Origin: Ferruginibacter sp.
GTDB taxonomy: Bacteria > Bacteroidota > Bacteroidia > Chitinophagales > Chitinophagaceae
Assembly (NCBI GenBank): GCA_018882645.1
Contig: VERM01000052.1
Coordinates: forward strand, 1 to 8,645
Reading direction: 5' to 3'
Length of the DNA: 8,645 bases
Every line of letters starts with the position of its first letter. The first letter of the stretch is position 1. The translations under genes and the position numbers were made by a program. This document shows, piece after piece, positions 1 through 7,390 of the stretch. The notes below the pieces were generated by a model, which searched no databases, was not told where the DNA came from, and was given only the letters and a program-made list of their open reading frames with translations.

Positions 1-416
1 CAATGAGAGAATCTTTTTACTTCAGCAATATGAGCCCACAGGTGCCTTCCTTCAACAGAGGAGTTTGGAAAAAACTTGAAGAACTGGTAAGAGAATGGGC
101 TGTCGCCTATAAAAAAATTTATGTGGCAACAGGGCCGGTTCTGACAAAAGGCCTTCCGACAATAGGCCCAAACGAAGTATCCGTTCCATCATATTTCTAT
201 AAAGTCATTTTGGAACAACATGATGGAGAAACTAAAGCCATTGGTTTCATCATACCTAACGAATCCTCAAGCAGCTCCTTGCAAGATTATGCTGTTTCCA
301 TTGATCACGTTGAGGAAATTACTGGCATTGACTTTTACTGTCAACTGGAAGACGCTCAGGAAAAAGAAGTAGAAAAAAAATTATGCATTCCATGCTGGAA
401 TTGGAAAAAGAATTGA
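1..416 (+). CDS. DNA/RNA non-specific endonuclease, C-terminal part (5' partial)
   Basis: This is the C-terminal part of a NucA/Serratia-nuclease family (betaBeta-alpha-Me fold) endonuclease, a Mg-dependent enzyme that is normally exported and cuts DNA and RNA non-specifically. The visible 137 residues open with the conserved SNMSPQ block, then FNRGVWKKLEELVREW. Counting from the first ATG, N18, E26 and R30 have exactly the spacing of Serratia nuclease N119 (Mg ligand), E127 and R131, so the visible part of the active site is intact. The catalytic DRGH histidine motif and any signal peptide lie before the window. The ATG at position 3 is therefore an internal methionine, not the start; the frame is open to the edge. 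The C-terminus has a Lys/Glu-rich stretch and ends CWNWKKN. The gene converges on the giant minus-strand gene. Nutrient scavenging or degradation of extracellular DNA is inferred from the family only. Confidence 0.9.
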   Translation, partial: MRESFYFSNMSPQVPSFNRGVWKKLEELVREWAVAYKKIYVATGPVLTKGLPTIGPNEVSVPSYFYKVILEQHDGETKAIGFIIPNESSSSSLQDYAVSIDHVEEITGIDFYCQLEDAQEKEVEKKLCIPCWNWKKN

Positions 417-484
417 CTCAATCGTTTTCGCACAATTAACTTCAGCTTATTTATCGCTTCATTAGAATTACATTCAAATAAGAA

Positions 485-506
485 GCCGGCTGTTTTCACA
501 ACCGGC
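485..506. terminator. Bidirectional terminator hairpin between convergent genes
   Basis: GCCGG (485-489) pairs with CCGGC (502-506). After one C/A mismatch, TGT (491-493) pairs with ACA (498-500) around a four-base loop. On the plus strand the stem is followed by a pyrimidine-rich tail (CCTTGCTTTTC); on the minus strand it is followed by TTCTTATTT. It lies 68 bases after the nuclease stop and 122 bases beyond the stop of the opposing giant gene, a natural place for a shared terminator. Function is inferred from structure and position. Confidence 0.6.
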
Positions 507-628
507 CCTTGCTTTTCATTGATATTCTATTTTAAGGCATTTTCAGAGAAAACACTTTACTATCTCCGCTGCTTGAAAGGACAAAGTGAAATTGATTCAC
601 CAATATTTATTAAATCATAGCTATTCAA

Positions 629-3600
629 TTAATTCTTATAAAGTCGTCTGACAAAATTATGATCACTTGTTTTTAATTCAAGCAGGTATATCCCTTTTGA
701 CAACTTATCAGAAACATTCATCTGAATTGTATTGATTCCTTTACGAACCTCTATCGTTCGCTGCTCAATTAATTTACCATCGACACTCATTAAGACAATT
801 GTCGCTTTTTGATTTGATAAACTATTGTATTCAATTTTGAAGTCGGTTATGAAAGGATTCGGATATACATTGAATTTTGCTGCAAAAACCGGATCATTTA
901 ATTTGAGGACAACAACTGATGAATAACTGAAGGACCCGTCATTATTTACAATTTTCAAACGATAGTAGTAAATGCCTGCTTGAGCATTCAATTCATCTAC
1001 AAAGCTATATGATGCAGCTATAGTTGATGATCCCTGCGGAAGCTTCTGTCCTCTGTATTCAAAATGAATACCATCAACACTTCTCTCTACTTCATAATGA
1101 TGTAAATTAATCTCTGATACAGATTTCCAAGTAGTCAGAGCATGACTTTCATCTTTGAGTGTTGCATTAAAGCTAACGAGTGTAACCGGAGTGGGATTCA
1201 GATTAACCAATATCGTTGCAGTTGAGAATAGCACACATGATGTTGATACATTTGTTACGGTATATTTAATATCAACCGTTCCAACAGATATTCCTTTAAC
1301 AACGCCATTGGCATCTACTGTCGCAATGGATTCATCACTGCTTGTCCATACGCCACCTAGACTTGCATTTGACAAGGTTATGGTTTCGTCTGTATTGACT
1401 GAATTAGGACCAGTTATTGGATCGATTGCAGGCGCCGTTATCGTTACATCCGATGGCCCATACGTGCAACCATTCGCATCCTTAACACTCAAAGTATAGG
1501 TTCCAGCTCCAAGCCCACTGAACACATTGCTTGACTGGTACGCACCACCGTTGATACTGTACTCCAGTGTACCCGTACCGCCCGTAGCCGTTACCGTGAT
1601 CTCTCCGTCAGTGGATGTAGCACAACTTAAATCCGCACCATTGTAGCTTGATGTCACAGAGCCACTGCCCGTAATAGCAGAAGGCGCCGTTATCGTAACA
1701 TCCGATGGCCCATACGTGCAACCATTCGCATCCTTAACACTCAAAGTATAGGTCCCAGCCCCAAGCCCACTAAACACATTGCTTGACTGGTACGCACCAC
1801 CGTTGATACTGTACTCCAGTGTACCCGTACCGCCCGTAGCCGTTACCGTGATCGCTCCGTCTGTTGATGTAGCACAACTTAAATCCGAACCATTGTATGA
1901 TTTTTTTGAAGCGGTTCCGGATATAGCAGTTGGTTGTGAAATGGAAACTGTTTTTTGAGCCTGACAACCATTTGTGTCAGTAACTGTGACTGTATAATCG
2001 CCAGCAATTAACCCACTGATATCTTCAGTAGAAGCACCATTTGACCAAGAATAAATATATGGGATGGGTTCAGTTCTCAATGTCAGGCTGAAATCATCCA
2101 CTGCCAGACCATCATCAGCACCGGTAGCATCTAAATCATTCCAGCGAATCCAGAATGTGGACCCATTAGCAATACTTAAGCCGGTAATTATAGAGGAAAT
2201 TGCAGTCCTGTTTGCTGAGCTGTTACCATCCAAGGCTCCGGTAGAACCTGATGTAATAGGAGCGGTAAAATCAAGAGCATTAAAGTCCGTCCATGTCCCG
2301 GTTGATAAACTTGATGCATCAGTACTATATTGGAAATCCAAACGATCAGCTCTACCTGTTGCGCCCAATCTCCACTGTTCTCCAGTATAACTGATTGCTA
2401 ACTCTGTCACTATTTTACCTGTAGTATTTGTAAATGATGCACCTATGGTTGGAACAAGAGATCCACTGCGCAATCCGCCAAAAGCCCTATCCGAAGATGA
2501 AGTTGAACCAAAACTATAGGTGTCGCCATTTGTTCCACTTCCGTTTCCTCCACTGTATGTTGAATTGGCATTTGTTCCAGATTCAGTAAATGACCAACCC
2601 GATGGCAAAGCAGATGAAGTTCCGGTGTTTGCCAGCGTATTGAAGTCTTGTGTAATCGTTGAAGATATGGATGTTGTACCGCCGCTGACTGTTAGATTTA
2701 TTGAACCGGTAGCATCTCCGTTACAACCGGTAATATTAGTCTGAGAAGATGACAAAGAAAGAGCTGGTGGCGCAGTAATTGTTAAGTCGCCTGCGCTAAA
2801 TTCACAATTGTTCCCATCCTTCACTTTTATTTGATATGTGCCGGCAGACAACCCGCTGAAAACATTACTGGATTGATAATTAGCGCCATTATCTTTTGAA
2901 TACTGCAGTGTTCCTGTTCCGCCACTAGCCGTTACCGTTATTTCGCCATCTGTTGCTGAGGAACAGCTCAAATCAGCTCCTTTGTATGATTTCTTGGTTG
3001 CGCTTCCTGCGATTGCAGATGGCGCAGCTATTGTTACACTACCTGCGCTGAACTCACAATTATTTGCATCCTTTACTTTTATTTGATAAGTACCGGCAGA
3101 CAAACCGCTAAAAGTATTACTTGCCTGATAGTTGATTCCGTTGTCTTTTGAATACTGCAGCGTTCCTGTTCCACCGCTAGCCGTTACTGTGATTTCTCCG
3201 TCAGTAGCAGTTGAACAACTCAAATCAGCACCGTTGTAAGATTTTTTTGAAGTACTTCCTGATATAGCAGTAGGCTCAGTAATGGAAACAGTTGTTTGAG
3301 CCTGACAGCTGTTGGCGTCAGTTACCGTAACTGTATAACTACCAGGAGCCAGACCGCTTATATCTTCCGTTGTTGGTCCATTTGACCATGAGTAATTGTA
3401 AGGAGATGGAACAGCTCTTAATGTGATGCTGAAATCATCGACGGCCAACCCGTCATCGGAACCAGATGCATCAAAATCTCTCCACCTAATCCAAAAAGTA
3501 GTAGCATTGGAAATGTTCAATCCGGTTATGGTTGAGGATATTGAAGTTCTGTTTGCAGAATTATTCCCATCCAAATTACCGGTGGTTCCAGACTGAACAG

Positions 3601-6097
3601 GAGCTTTAAAACTCAAACCATTGTATCTGACCCACGTACCATTGGTTAAACTCGTGGCATCGGTGCTGTATTCAAAAATTAAACTATCTTCTCTGCTTGT
3701 TGCACCCAATCTCCACTGTTCTCCGGTATAGCTGATGGCCAACTCTGTAACCGTTTTGCCAGTAGTATTGGTAAAAGATGCACCTATGGTTGGAACAAGA
3801 GATCCACTGCGCAATCCTCCAAAAGCTCTTTCTGACGATGATGATGCACCGAAACTATAGGTGTCACCTGTGCCAAGGCTACCTGTTCCGGCTGCATAGG
3901 TGGTATTAGCATTTGTTCCGGTTTCTGAAAATGCCCAACCTGTCGGCACAGTAGATGAAGTTGAAGAACTTGCAAGCGTATTGAAATCCTGAGTAACAGT
4001 TGCAGTTGTTACCGCTGTGATGGGAGTTCCTCCACTCACAGTCAAGTTAATCGCTCCATTATTAAGGCCATTACAAGTTACCTGCGTAGGTGATGTAGAT
4101 AAATTGATATTGGGATTAATGGAGAAAGTAGCTTTGTAATTTGCGGAACCATTGTTTGCATAATTAGTAGACTGACAGGTGCTATTTGTAGTGTAATCAG
4201 CCTGAGAATATACTTCAATGGTATAATTTCCGGAGGAAAGTCCGGACAAGATATTGGTGGTAGTACTTGTAGATTGCCAGGTCTGATTTTGTCCACCTGA
4301 ACAAATAGCTCCTGCATCATTGGAAGCAAAGCCTAAATTGATTTCCGAAAAGCTGCCAGATGGACTTGCAGTTGGATATACCCTGTAATATAATTTTCCG
4401 TTTGTGACATCATTGGGGGGACATTTGAAGGTTTTGTTCTGTCCGCCTGCAATCACCAGTGATGCTGTGGAACAGAATGTTCCAAAATTGTTGCCTTGAA
4501 AATCAGCATTGGTAGTAGTGGCTTTCAAATCATAAAAAGTATTGCCCGATCCACTGTTTACAATTATATAACTTTCATAAATACCTGACAGACTACTGTT
4601 GTCAATTGTAAAATTGGCCTTATAGTTTAAACCGTTGTTATTAGAAGAGATGGTATTGGTGGGAGTAGCGGGACCTGTATTGTAGTCAGCGGTGTTATAT
4701 ACTTCCAGTGTATAGTTACCATCACATAATCCTGAAAGCAGATTAACAGATCCTGAAGCAGTTTCCCATGTTTGATTATTACAACCAGGATTCCAAGGAC
4801 TGACTCCATCATTGGATAAAAAGCCGAGGGATAGACTAGAAAAAGCTCCGGGAATAGCTCCGTTTTGATAAATCCTGTAGTTTATATTACCATTTAGAAC
4901 ATCATAGGATCCGCACTTGTACGTTTTATTCTGACCGCCTTTCAATGTCAGTTGCTGGTTTGCATTGAAGGTGCCGAGATTAGCATTGTTAAAATCCGTG
5001 TTAGAAGTTGAAGCATCCAAATCATAATATGTATTTCCGGATCCTAGATCCAGTATTGCATAACTTTGATATATACCTGCTGTAGTTCCGCAAGGGTTAA
5101 TCGTAACGGTTACACCCGTAGCGTCTTGTCCGGTTCCGGAGGCTGGATCACCGGAACAACGTACTTTGACTTTATAAGTAGTGGTAGAAGTTGGCAAAAC
5201 ATTAGCAATGGTTACAAATGATGAACTATAATTTTCAGCATTGGTCCAGGTGGAACCATTCCAATATGTGGCATCAGATCCCGTACCGGTGTACCAGGCA
5301 TATTCCCAATTGGCCGAACTCATCCAGCAATTAGCGCCTCCGGTTGGGTTGGCACTAAGTGTATATGCAGTTGTAGCTTCGGCACAAAGCGATTTGGATT
5401 CCTCGCCATTATATTGTGCATTTAAAGTAGGTGGGGTAAATTCAGCGAAGCGAATATTATCGAAACCATGATTGTAAGTAAAAGAAGTACTAGGTATAAA
5501 AATCAATGCACCTTGATATGAACTACTTTGAGGAGTATAAGTTGCGTTCGAACCCGTACCCCTTGATACGCCTCCAACATATAATGTCCACAAAGAATTT
5601 TCTCTTGTTACTCTAATATTTTGATCGCCGCTTACATTAGAATACGAAACAATTGTACTCCCAACCCCATTCGTAACTCTTTGTAGTGAAATTGTATTGT
5701 CTGCAGTTGTATTTCCAATAAAGTATCTTACTCTATATCCATTGGCAGTGAGAGGATCAATACTTGCGCTCGTCATAAAAAAATTATAATCTACTATTTG
5801 ATTGGTAAACCCGCTACCATCCAAATCAAATCGAAACTCCCAGGCGTTACATACTTTGGTAAATGGCGTGGTAATTTTGTATGTTCCACTTGAGCCACCA
5901 ACCTGCAAAACTCCACCAGACACAGACCAGGAACCACTACCAGATACCGTCCAAACCGGATTTACAGTATAATTACCGTCACTAAAATCATCCAGGGTGG
6001 TAAATGTCTGTGCATACAATGCATCCATGTTTGTTAAAAACAAAAAGCACATTAACAAGCATTTAATTGCATTTTTCAGTTTAAATCTTGAATACAT
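629..6097 (-). CDS. Giant modular T9SS-exported surface protein with SprB repeats and nested beta-sandwich domains
   Basis: An 1822-residue secreted or surface protein, likely an adhesin or fibre; its ligand is unknown. Seen in order: signal peptide (1-29, basic R4/K6/K8/K12, hydrophobic 13-21, cleavage likely ALYA|Q); concanavalin/LamG-like beta-sandwich (about 36-218, starting DDFSDGNYT); Ig-like domain (222-336); two copies of a module with SGNTxYDL, GGQNKTxKC and NQTW motifs (340-500, 503-662); two cassettes (664-1110, 1111-1556), each of three SprB-type repeats (SGGT...YSWSNG...GxYTVTVTDxxxC); BIG2-like domain (1557-1632, WTSSDESIATVDANGVVKG); FN3-like domain (1636-1735); T9SS type A sorting domain (1741-1822, VYPNPF near its start, GIYLLEL, terminal RRLYKN). 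The first SprB repeat of each cassette is split by a 195-residue domain (700-894, 1147-1341). The chosen ATG is the one that gives the signal peptide. No PorP/SprF-like partner gene is in view, which fits a type A rather than type B sorting domain. Confidence 0.93.
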   Translation of the reverse strand: MYSRFKLKNAIKCLLMCFLFLTNMDALYAQTFTTLDDFSDGNYTVNPVWTVSGSGSWSVSGGVLQVGGSSGTYKITTPFTKVCNAWEFRFDLDGSGFTNQIVDYNFFMTSASIDPLTANGYRVRYFIGNTTADNTISLQRVTNGVGSTIVSYSNVSGDQNIRVTRENSLWTLYVGGVSRGTGSNATYTPQSSSYQGALIFIPSTSFTYNHGFDNIRFAEFTPPTLNAQYNGEESKSLCAEATTAYTLSANPTGGANCWMSSANWEYAWYTGTGSDATYWNGSTWTNAENYSSSFVTIANVLPTSTTTYKVKVRCSGDPASGTGQDATGVTVTINPCGTTAGIYQSYAILDLGSGNTYYDLDASTSNTDFNNANLGTFNANQQLTLKGGQNKTYKCGSYDVLNGNINYRIYQNGAIPGAFSSLSLGFLSNDGVSPWNPGCNNQTWETASGSVNLLSGLCDGNYTLEVYNTADYNTGPATPTNTISSNNNGLNYKANFTIDNSSLSGIYESYIIVNSGSGNTFYDLKATTTNADFQGNNFGTFCSTASLVIAGGQNKTFKCPPNDVTNGKLYYRVYPTASPSGSFSEINLGFASNDAGAICSGGQNQTWQSTSTTTNILSGLSSGNYTIEVYSQADYTTNSTCQSTNYANNGSANYKATFSINPNINLSTSPTQVTCNGLNNGAINLTVSGGTPITAVTTATVTQDFNTLASSSTSSTVPTGWAFSETGTNANTTYAAGTGSLGTGDTYSFGASSSSERAFGGLRSGSLVPTIGASFTNTTGKTVTELAISYTGEQWRLGATSREDSLIFEYSTDATSLTNGTWVRYNGLSFKAPVQSGTTGNLDGNNSANRTSISSTITGLNISNATTFWIRWRDFDASGSDDGLAVDDFSITLRAVPSPYNYSWSNGPTTEDISGLAPGSYTVTVTDANSCQAQTTVSITEPTAISGSTSKKSYNGADLSCSTATDGEITVTASGGTGTLQYSKDNGINYQASNTFSGLSAGTYQIKVKDANNCEFSAGSVTIAAPSAIAGSATKKSYKGADLSCSSATDGEITVTASGGTGTLQYSKDNGANYQSSNVFSGLSAGTYQIKVKDGNNCEFSAGDLTITAPPALSLSSSQTNITGCNGDATGSINLTVSGGTTSISSTITQDFNTLANTGTSSALPSGWSFTESGTNANSTYSGGNGSGTNGDTYSFGSTSSSDRAFGGLRSGSLVPTIGASFTNTTGKIVTELAISYTGEQWRLGATGRADRLDFQYSTDASSLSTGTWTDFNALDFTAPITSGSTGALDGNSSANRTAISSIITGLSIANGSTFWIRWNDLDATGADDGLAVDDFSLTLRTEPIPYIYSWSNGASTEDISGLIAGDYTVTVTDTNGCQAQKTVSISQPTAISGTASKKSYNGSDLSCATSTDGAITVTATGGTGTLEYSINGGAYQSSNVFSGLGAGTYTLSVKDANGCTYGPSDVTITAPSAITGSGSVTSSYNGADLSCATSTDGEITVTATGGTGTLEYSINGGAYQSSNVFSGLGAGTYTLSVKDANGCTYGPSDVTITAPAIDPITGPNSVNTDETITLSNASLGGVWTSSDESIATVDANGVVKGISVGTVDIKYTVTNVSTSCVLFSTATILVNLNPTPVTLVSFNATLKDESHALTTWKSVSEINLHHYEVERSVDGIHFEYRGQKLPQGSSTIAASYSFVDELNAQAGIYYYRLKIVNNDGSFSYSSVVVLKLNDPVFAAKFNVYPNPFITDFKIEYNSLSNQKATIVLMSVDGKLIEQRTIEVRKGINTIQMNVSDKLSKGIYLLELKTSDHNFVRRLYKN
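1430..1930 (-). repeat. Near-identical tandem SprB repeats 5 and 6 (252-base period)
   Basis: SprB repeats 5 (residues 1390-1472, bases 1682-1930) and 6 (residues 1473-1556, bases 1430-1681) are nearly identical in DNA with an offset of 252 bases. The run 1446-1501 matches 1698-1753 exactly (56 bases) and 1521-1601 matches 1773-1853 exactly (81 bases). Most differences lie near the ends of the units. Identity that includes synonymous positions points to recent duplication or gene conversion, and marks a likely site of slippage or copy-number change. Confidence 0.9.
1430..2767 (-). repeat. Second copy of a 447-residue three-SprB cassette
   Basis: Residues 1111-1556 of the giant protein repeat the order of residues 664-1110: a split SprB repeat containing a beta-sandwich domain, then two plain SprB repeats. 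Equivalent landmarks keep a constant offset of 447 residues (1341 bases): the inserted domain starts at 1147 vs 700, the PY after it at 1347 vs 900, and the repeat cysteines at 1408 vs 961 and 1492 vs 1045. The DNA shows the same offset: 2436-2476 is identical to 3777-3817 over 41 bases. Confidence 0.88.
2768..4108 (-). repeat. First copy of the 447-residue three-SprB cassette
   Basis: Residues 664-1110 of the giant protein: SprB repeat 1 (664-942) split by a domain at 700-894, then SprB repeats 2 (943-1026) and 3 (1027-1110), each exactly 84 residues. It pairs with the copy at 1430-2767. Repeats 2 and 3 resemble each other (KKSYxGADLSC, DGEITVTASGGTGTLQYS), but their DNA has diverged more than that of repeats 5 and 6. 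Confidence 0.88.
4112..5080 (-). repeat. Tandem pair of about 160-residue modules (GNTYYDL / GGQNKTYKC / NQTW)
   Basis: Residues 340-500 (bases 4598-5080) and 503-662 (bases 4112-4591) are two diverged copies of one module. Shared landmarks in order: GIYxSYxI, SGSGNTxYDL, TxNxDFxxxNxGTF, GGQNKTxKC, DVxNGxxxYRxY, SxxxLGFxSND, NQTW, NxLSGLxxGNYTxEVYxxADY and a closing NYKAxF. I recall similar modules in other Bacteroidota secreted proteins but cannot give a family name or function. Confidence 0.75.
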
Positions 6098-6443
6098 AGT
6101 TTTGAGATTGGTAAAAAAAATTGGTCCAAAAAATATCTTAGCCTTTGATTGTTTTAATTTTAAGAAACGTGAATTGTATGTTTATAATTTCAGAGATTCA
6201 AATCACGGAAAAAGAAGGTATTGCCTAGGAATTGGAAATATGAAGGTGGCGAAATTAGTGAAAGAATTAAACAAAAAAACAATGACACAAAAATATTATT
6301 TCAGATTTCACATGTATTTTATTTTAAATGCGATATGATTTTTTCTTCTCCCCAGTTTTTATTTCATTTATGTCTATAAAATTATCAGTTATTATTTATA
6401 CTTTATTCAATACATTTGAATCATCAACTAAAACCGTGAAATA
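6098..6443. other. Divergent AT-rich intergenic region
   Basis: This spacer lies between the start of the giant minus-strand gene and the start of the plus-strand lipoprotein, so it should contain promoters for both. The plus-strand promoter is recognisable (6389-6418). For the minus strand, TATTTTTG (reverse complement of 6288-6295) matches TAnnTTTG, but no TTG is found at the expected distance upstream, and it would leave an untranslated leader of almost 200 bases, so I do not call it. No RNA gene or convincing coding frame is seen. Confidence 0.6.
6389..6418 (+). promoter_or_regulatory. Bacteroidota-type promoter for the PliI-like lipoprotein gene
   Basis: TACATTTG at 6411-6418 matches the Bacteroidota -7 consensus TAnnTTTG perfectly. 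Nineteen bases upstream is TTA (6389-6391), one mismatch from the usual -33 TTG. Transcription would begin near 6425, giving a short leader of about 20 bases before the ATG at 6444. The match is by eye; the imperfect -33 element lowers certainty. Confidence 0.5.
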
Positions 6444-7055
6444 ATGAAGAATGTATTGGCCATTGCCTTCCTCTTTTTAGCATTATCCTGCAATCAACAG
6501 AAATCTGATAAAAAAACAGAACCGATAGCTGAAACAACAACAGACAATAATGCTCAATCGGTAAAAACTGCTCCTAACAACCGAGAAGAGATTACACAAA
6601 GCGGTAAGACCATTATTGTTGAGGAAACACACCCCCAAGGGATGAGTTTAAGCGATGTTGCGGTTTACTTCAAAGGAGATTCATTAAACGCACTCAAAAT
6701 TTTTGAAAAAGATCCGATCTCAAAGGTAATCTTGGCAGACCTGGATGGCAACGGATTTGATGAATTGTATGTGGTTACCACTTCTGCTGGAAGCGGATCC
6801 TATGGGAATGTTCACGGATTTGCATCCAACAAAGACAAATCACTTTCCTTAGTTTATTTACCTGAGGTGGAAGAGAAAGATATGAAAAAAGGGAGCAATT
6901 TTGAAGGCTATGAAGGTCACGATCTTTTTGAGATAAATGGGAAACAGCTAATAAGAAGCTTTCCTATTGGGAAACAAAAACGAAAAATTATTTATCAACT
7001 TATACCATCGGAAACGGGATATACATTAAAACCGGTTTCTTCCAAAACTGAGTAG
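6444..7055 (+). CDS. PliI-like i-type lysozyme inhibitor lipoprotein
   Basis: A 203-residue predicted lipoprotein. It has a short basic start (MKN), a hydrophobic stretch and a lipobox ending ALSC with the acylated cysteine at C16, so it should be anchored in the envelope. Residues 17-60 are a polar Thr/Asn/Lys-rich linker. The C-terminal domain (about 62-200) resembles PliI, a periplasmic inhibitor of invertebrate-type lysozymes. Visible hallmarks are ADLDGNGFDELYVVTTSAGS (98-117), the S117-G118-S119-Y120 motif that in PliI forms the loop entering the lysozyme active site, then LVYLPEVEE, the GYEGHD block (155-160) and LIRSFPIG. The D99-x-D101-x-N103-x-x-D106-E107 stretch also resembles an FG-GAP/VCBS calcium loop, which is the main alternative reading. 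The family call comes from remembered motifs, not a search. The gene stands alone, with its own promoter-like motif upstream. Confidence 0.75.
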   Translation: MKNVLAIAFLFLALSCNQQKSDKKTEPIAETTTDNNAQSVKTAPNNREEITQSGKTIIVEETHPQGMSLSDVAVYFKGDSLNALKIFEKDPISKVILADLDGNGFDELYVVTTSAGSGSYGNVHGFASNKDKSLSLVYLPEVEEKDMKKGSNFEGYEGHDLFEINGKQLIRSFPIGKQKRKIIYQLIPSETGYTLKPVSSKTE

Positions 7056-7087
7056 TCATTTTATCTCTATGCTGACACACCCATTTT

Positions 7088-7107
7088 ATATGAGCATATG
7101 CTCTTAT
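7088..7107. repeat. Palindrome GAGCATATGCTC with extended arms
   Basis: GAGCATATGCTC (7092-7103) is a perfect 12-base inverted repeat. After one T/T mismatch, ATA (7088-7090) and TAT (7105-7107) extend it to 20 bases. It starts 33 bases after the lipoprotein stop. It could be a dyad operator or a loop-poor terminator stem; the nearest T-run (7120-7124) is too far for a classical terminator. Confidence 0.4.
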
Positions 7108-7179
7108 GATCAAGTATATTTTTAAATTTTTGGGAAATAGAAGTTATTTACGCGCGACTTGTTCTTTAAATTTATCTTT

Positions 7180-7201
7180 AAACCTTTTCAAACCAAGGTT
7201 T
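7180..7201 (+). terminator. Possible AT-rich terminator after the lipoprotein gene
   Basis: AAACCTT (7180-7186) pairs perfectly with AAGGTTT (7195-7201) around an eight-base loop, followed directly by TTTATAAAT. The stem is short and AT-rich and begins 124 bases past the stop of the lipoprotein gene, so the assignment is tentative. Confidence 0.35.
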
Positions 7202-7390
7202 TTATAAATCAATTATTCAAAGGCTCTACCACAAATGTTATCTCTTCCCTTGTAAACACACAAATAAGTCTTTCAGAATAACAAAATCAATTCCAAAAAA
7301 GAATTGCTCAATCTAAAATATTACATTGATTAACAGAAAATGAAATAATTCAAAAATAATATACTAATTTTCAGCGAAATTATATTGAAT

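Larger units (their letters stand above)
7056..7390. other. AT-rich spacer before the channel gene
   Basis: A 335-base non-coding spacer. It holds a perfect 12-base palindrome at 7092-7103 and a weak terminator-like hairpin at 7180-7201. A TTG at 7326 and TAATTTTC at 7365 look like promoter elements, but their spacing (36 bases) is too wide, so no promoter is called for the channel gene. No small gene or RNA is recognised. Confidence 0.5.

Noticed and set aside
3..416. Complete small gene starting at the ATG at position 3
   Set aside because: The frame is open to the window edge and the protein begins in the middle of the nuclease domain, after the DRGH motif should have appeared, so it is a 3' fragment of a longer gene.
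553..594. Inverted repeat CACTTT...AAAGTG between the convergent genes
   Set aside because: The arms are only six bases, the intervening loop is over 20 bases and there is no T-rich tail; it is probably chance.
1155..1499. Plus-strand open frame opposite the BIG2/SprB region
   Set aside because: It lies entirely antisense inside the giant gene; similar antisense frames recur across the gene (for example 2064-2390 and 2520-2744), as expected from its Thr/Ser-rich codon bias.
1430..1930. CRISPR array reading of the tandem repeats
   Set aside because: The repeats are 252-base in-frame coding units for SprB domains, without short repeats or unique spacers.
5997..6338. Plus-strand open frame of 113 codons across the start of the giant gene
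   Set aside because: Its first third is antisense to the signal-peptide region of a clearly real gene, the rest is low-complexity AT-rich spacer translation, and there is no family resemblance or promoter-like motif ahead of it.
7326..7372. Promoter for the channel gene made of TTG (7326) and TAATTTTC (7365)
   Set aside because: The spacing of 36 bases is far from the usual 19 or so, and the -7 element lacks the final G.
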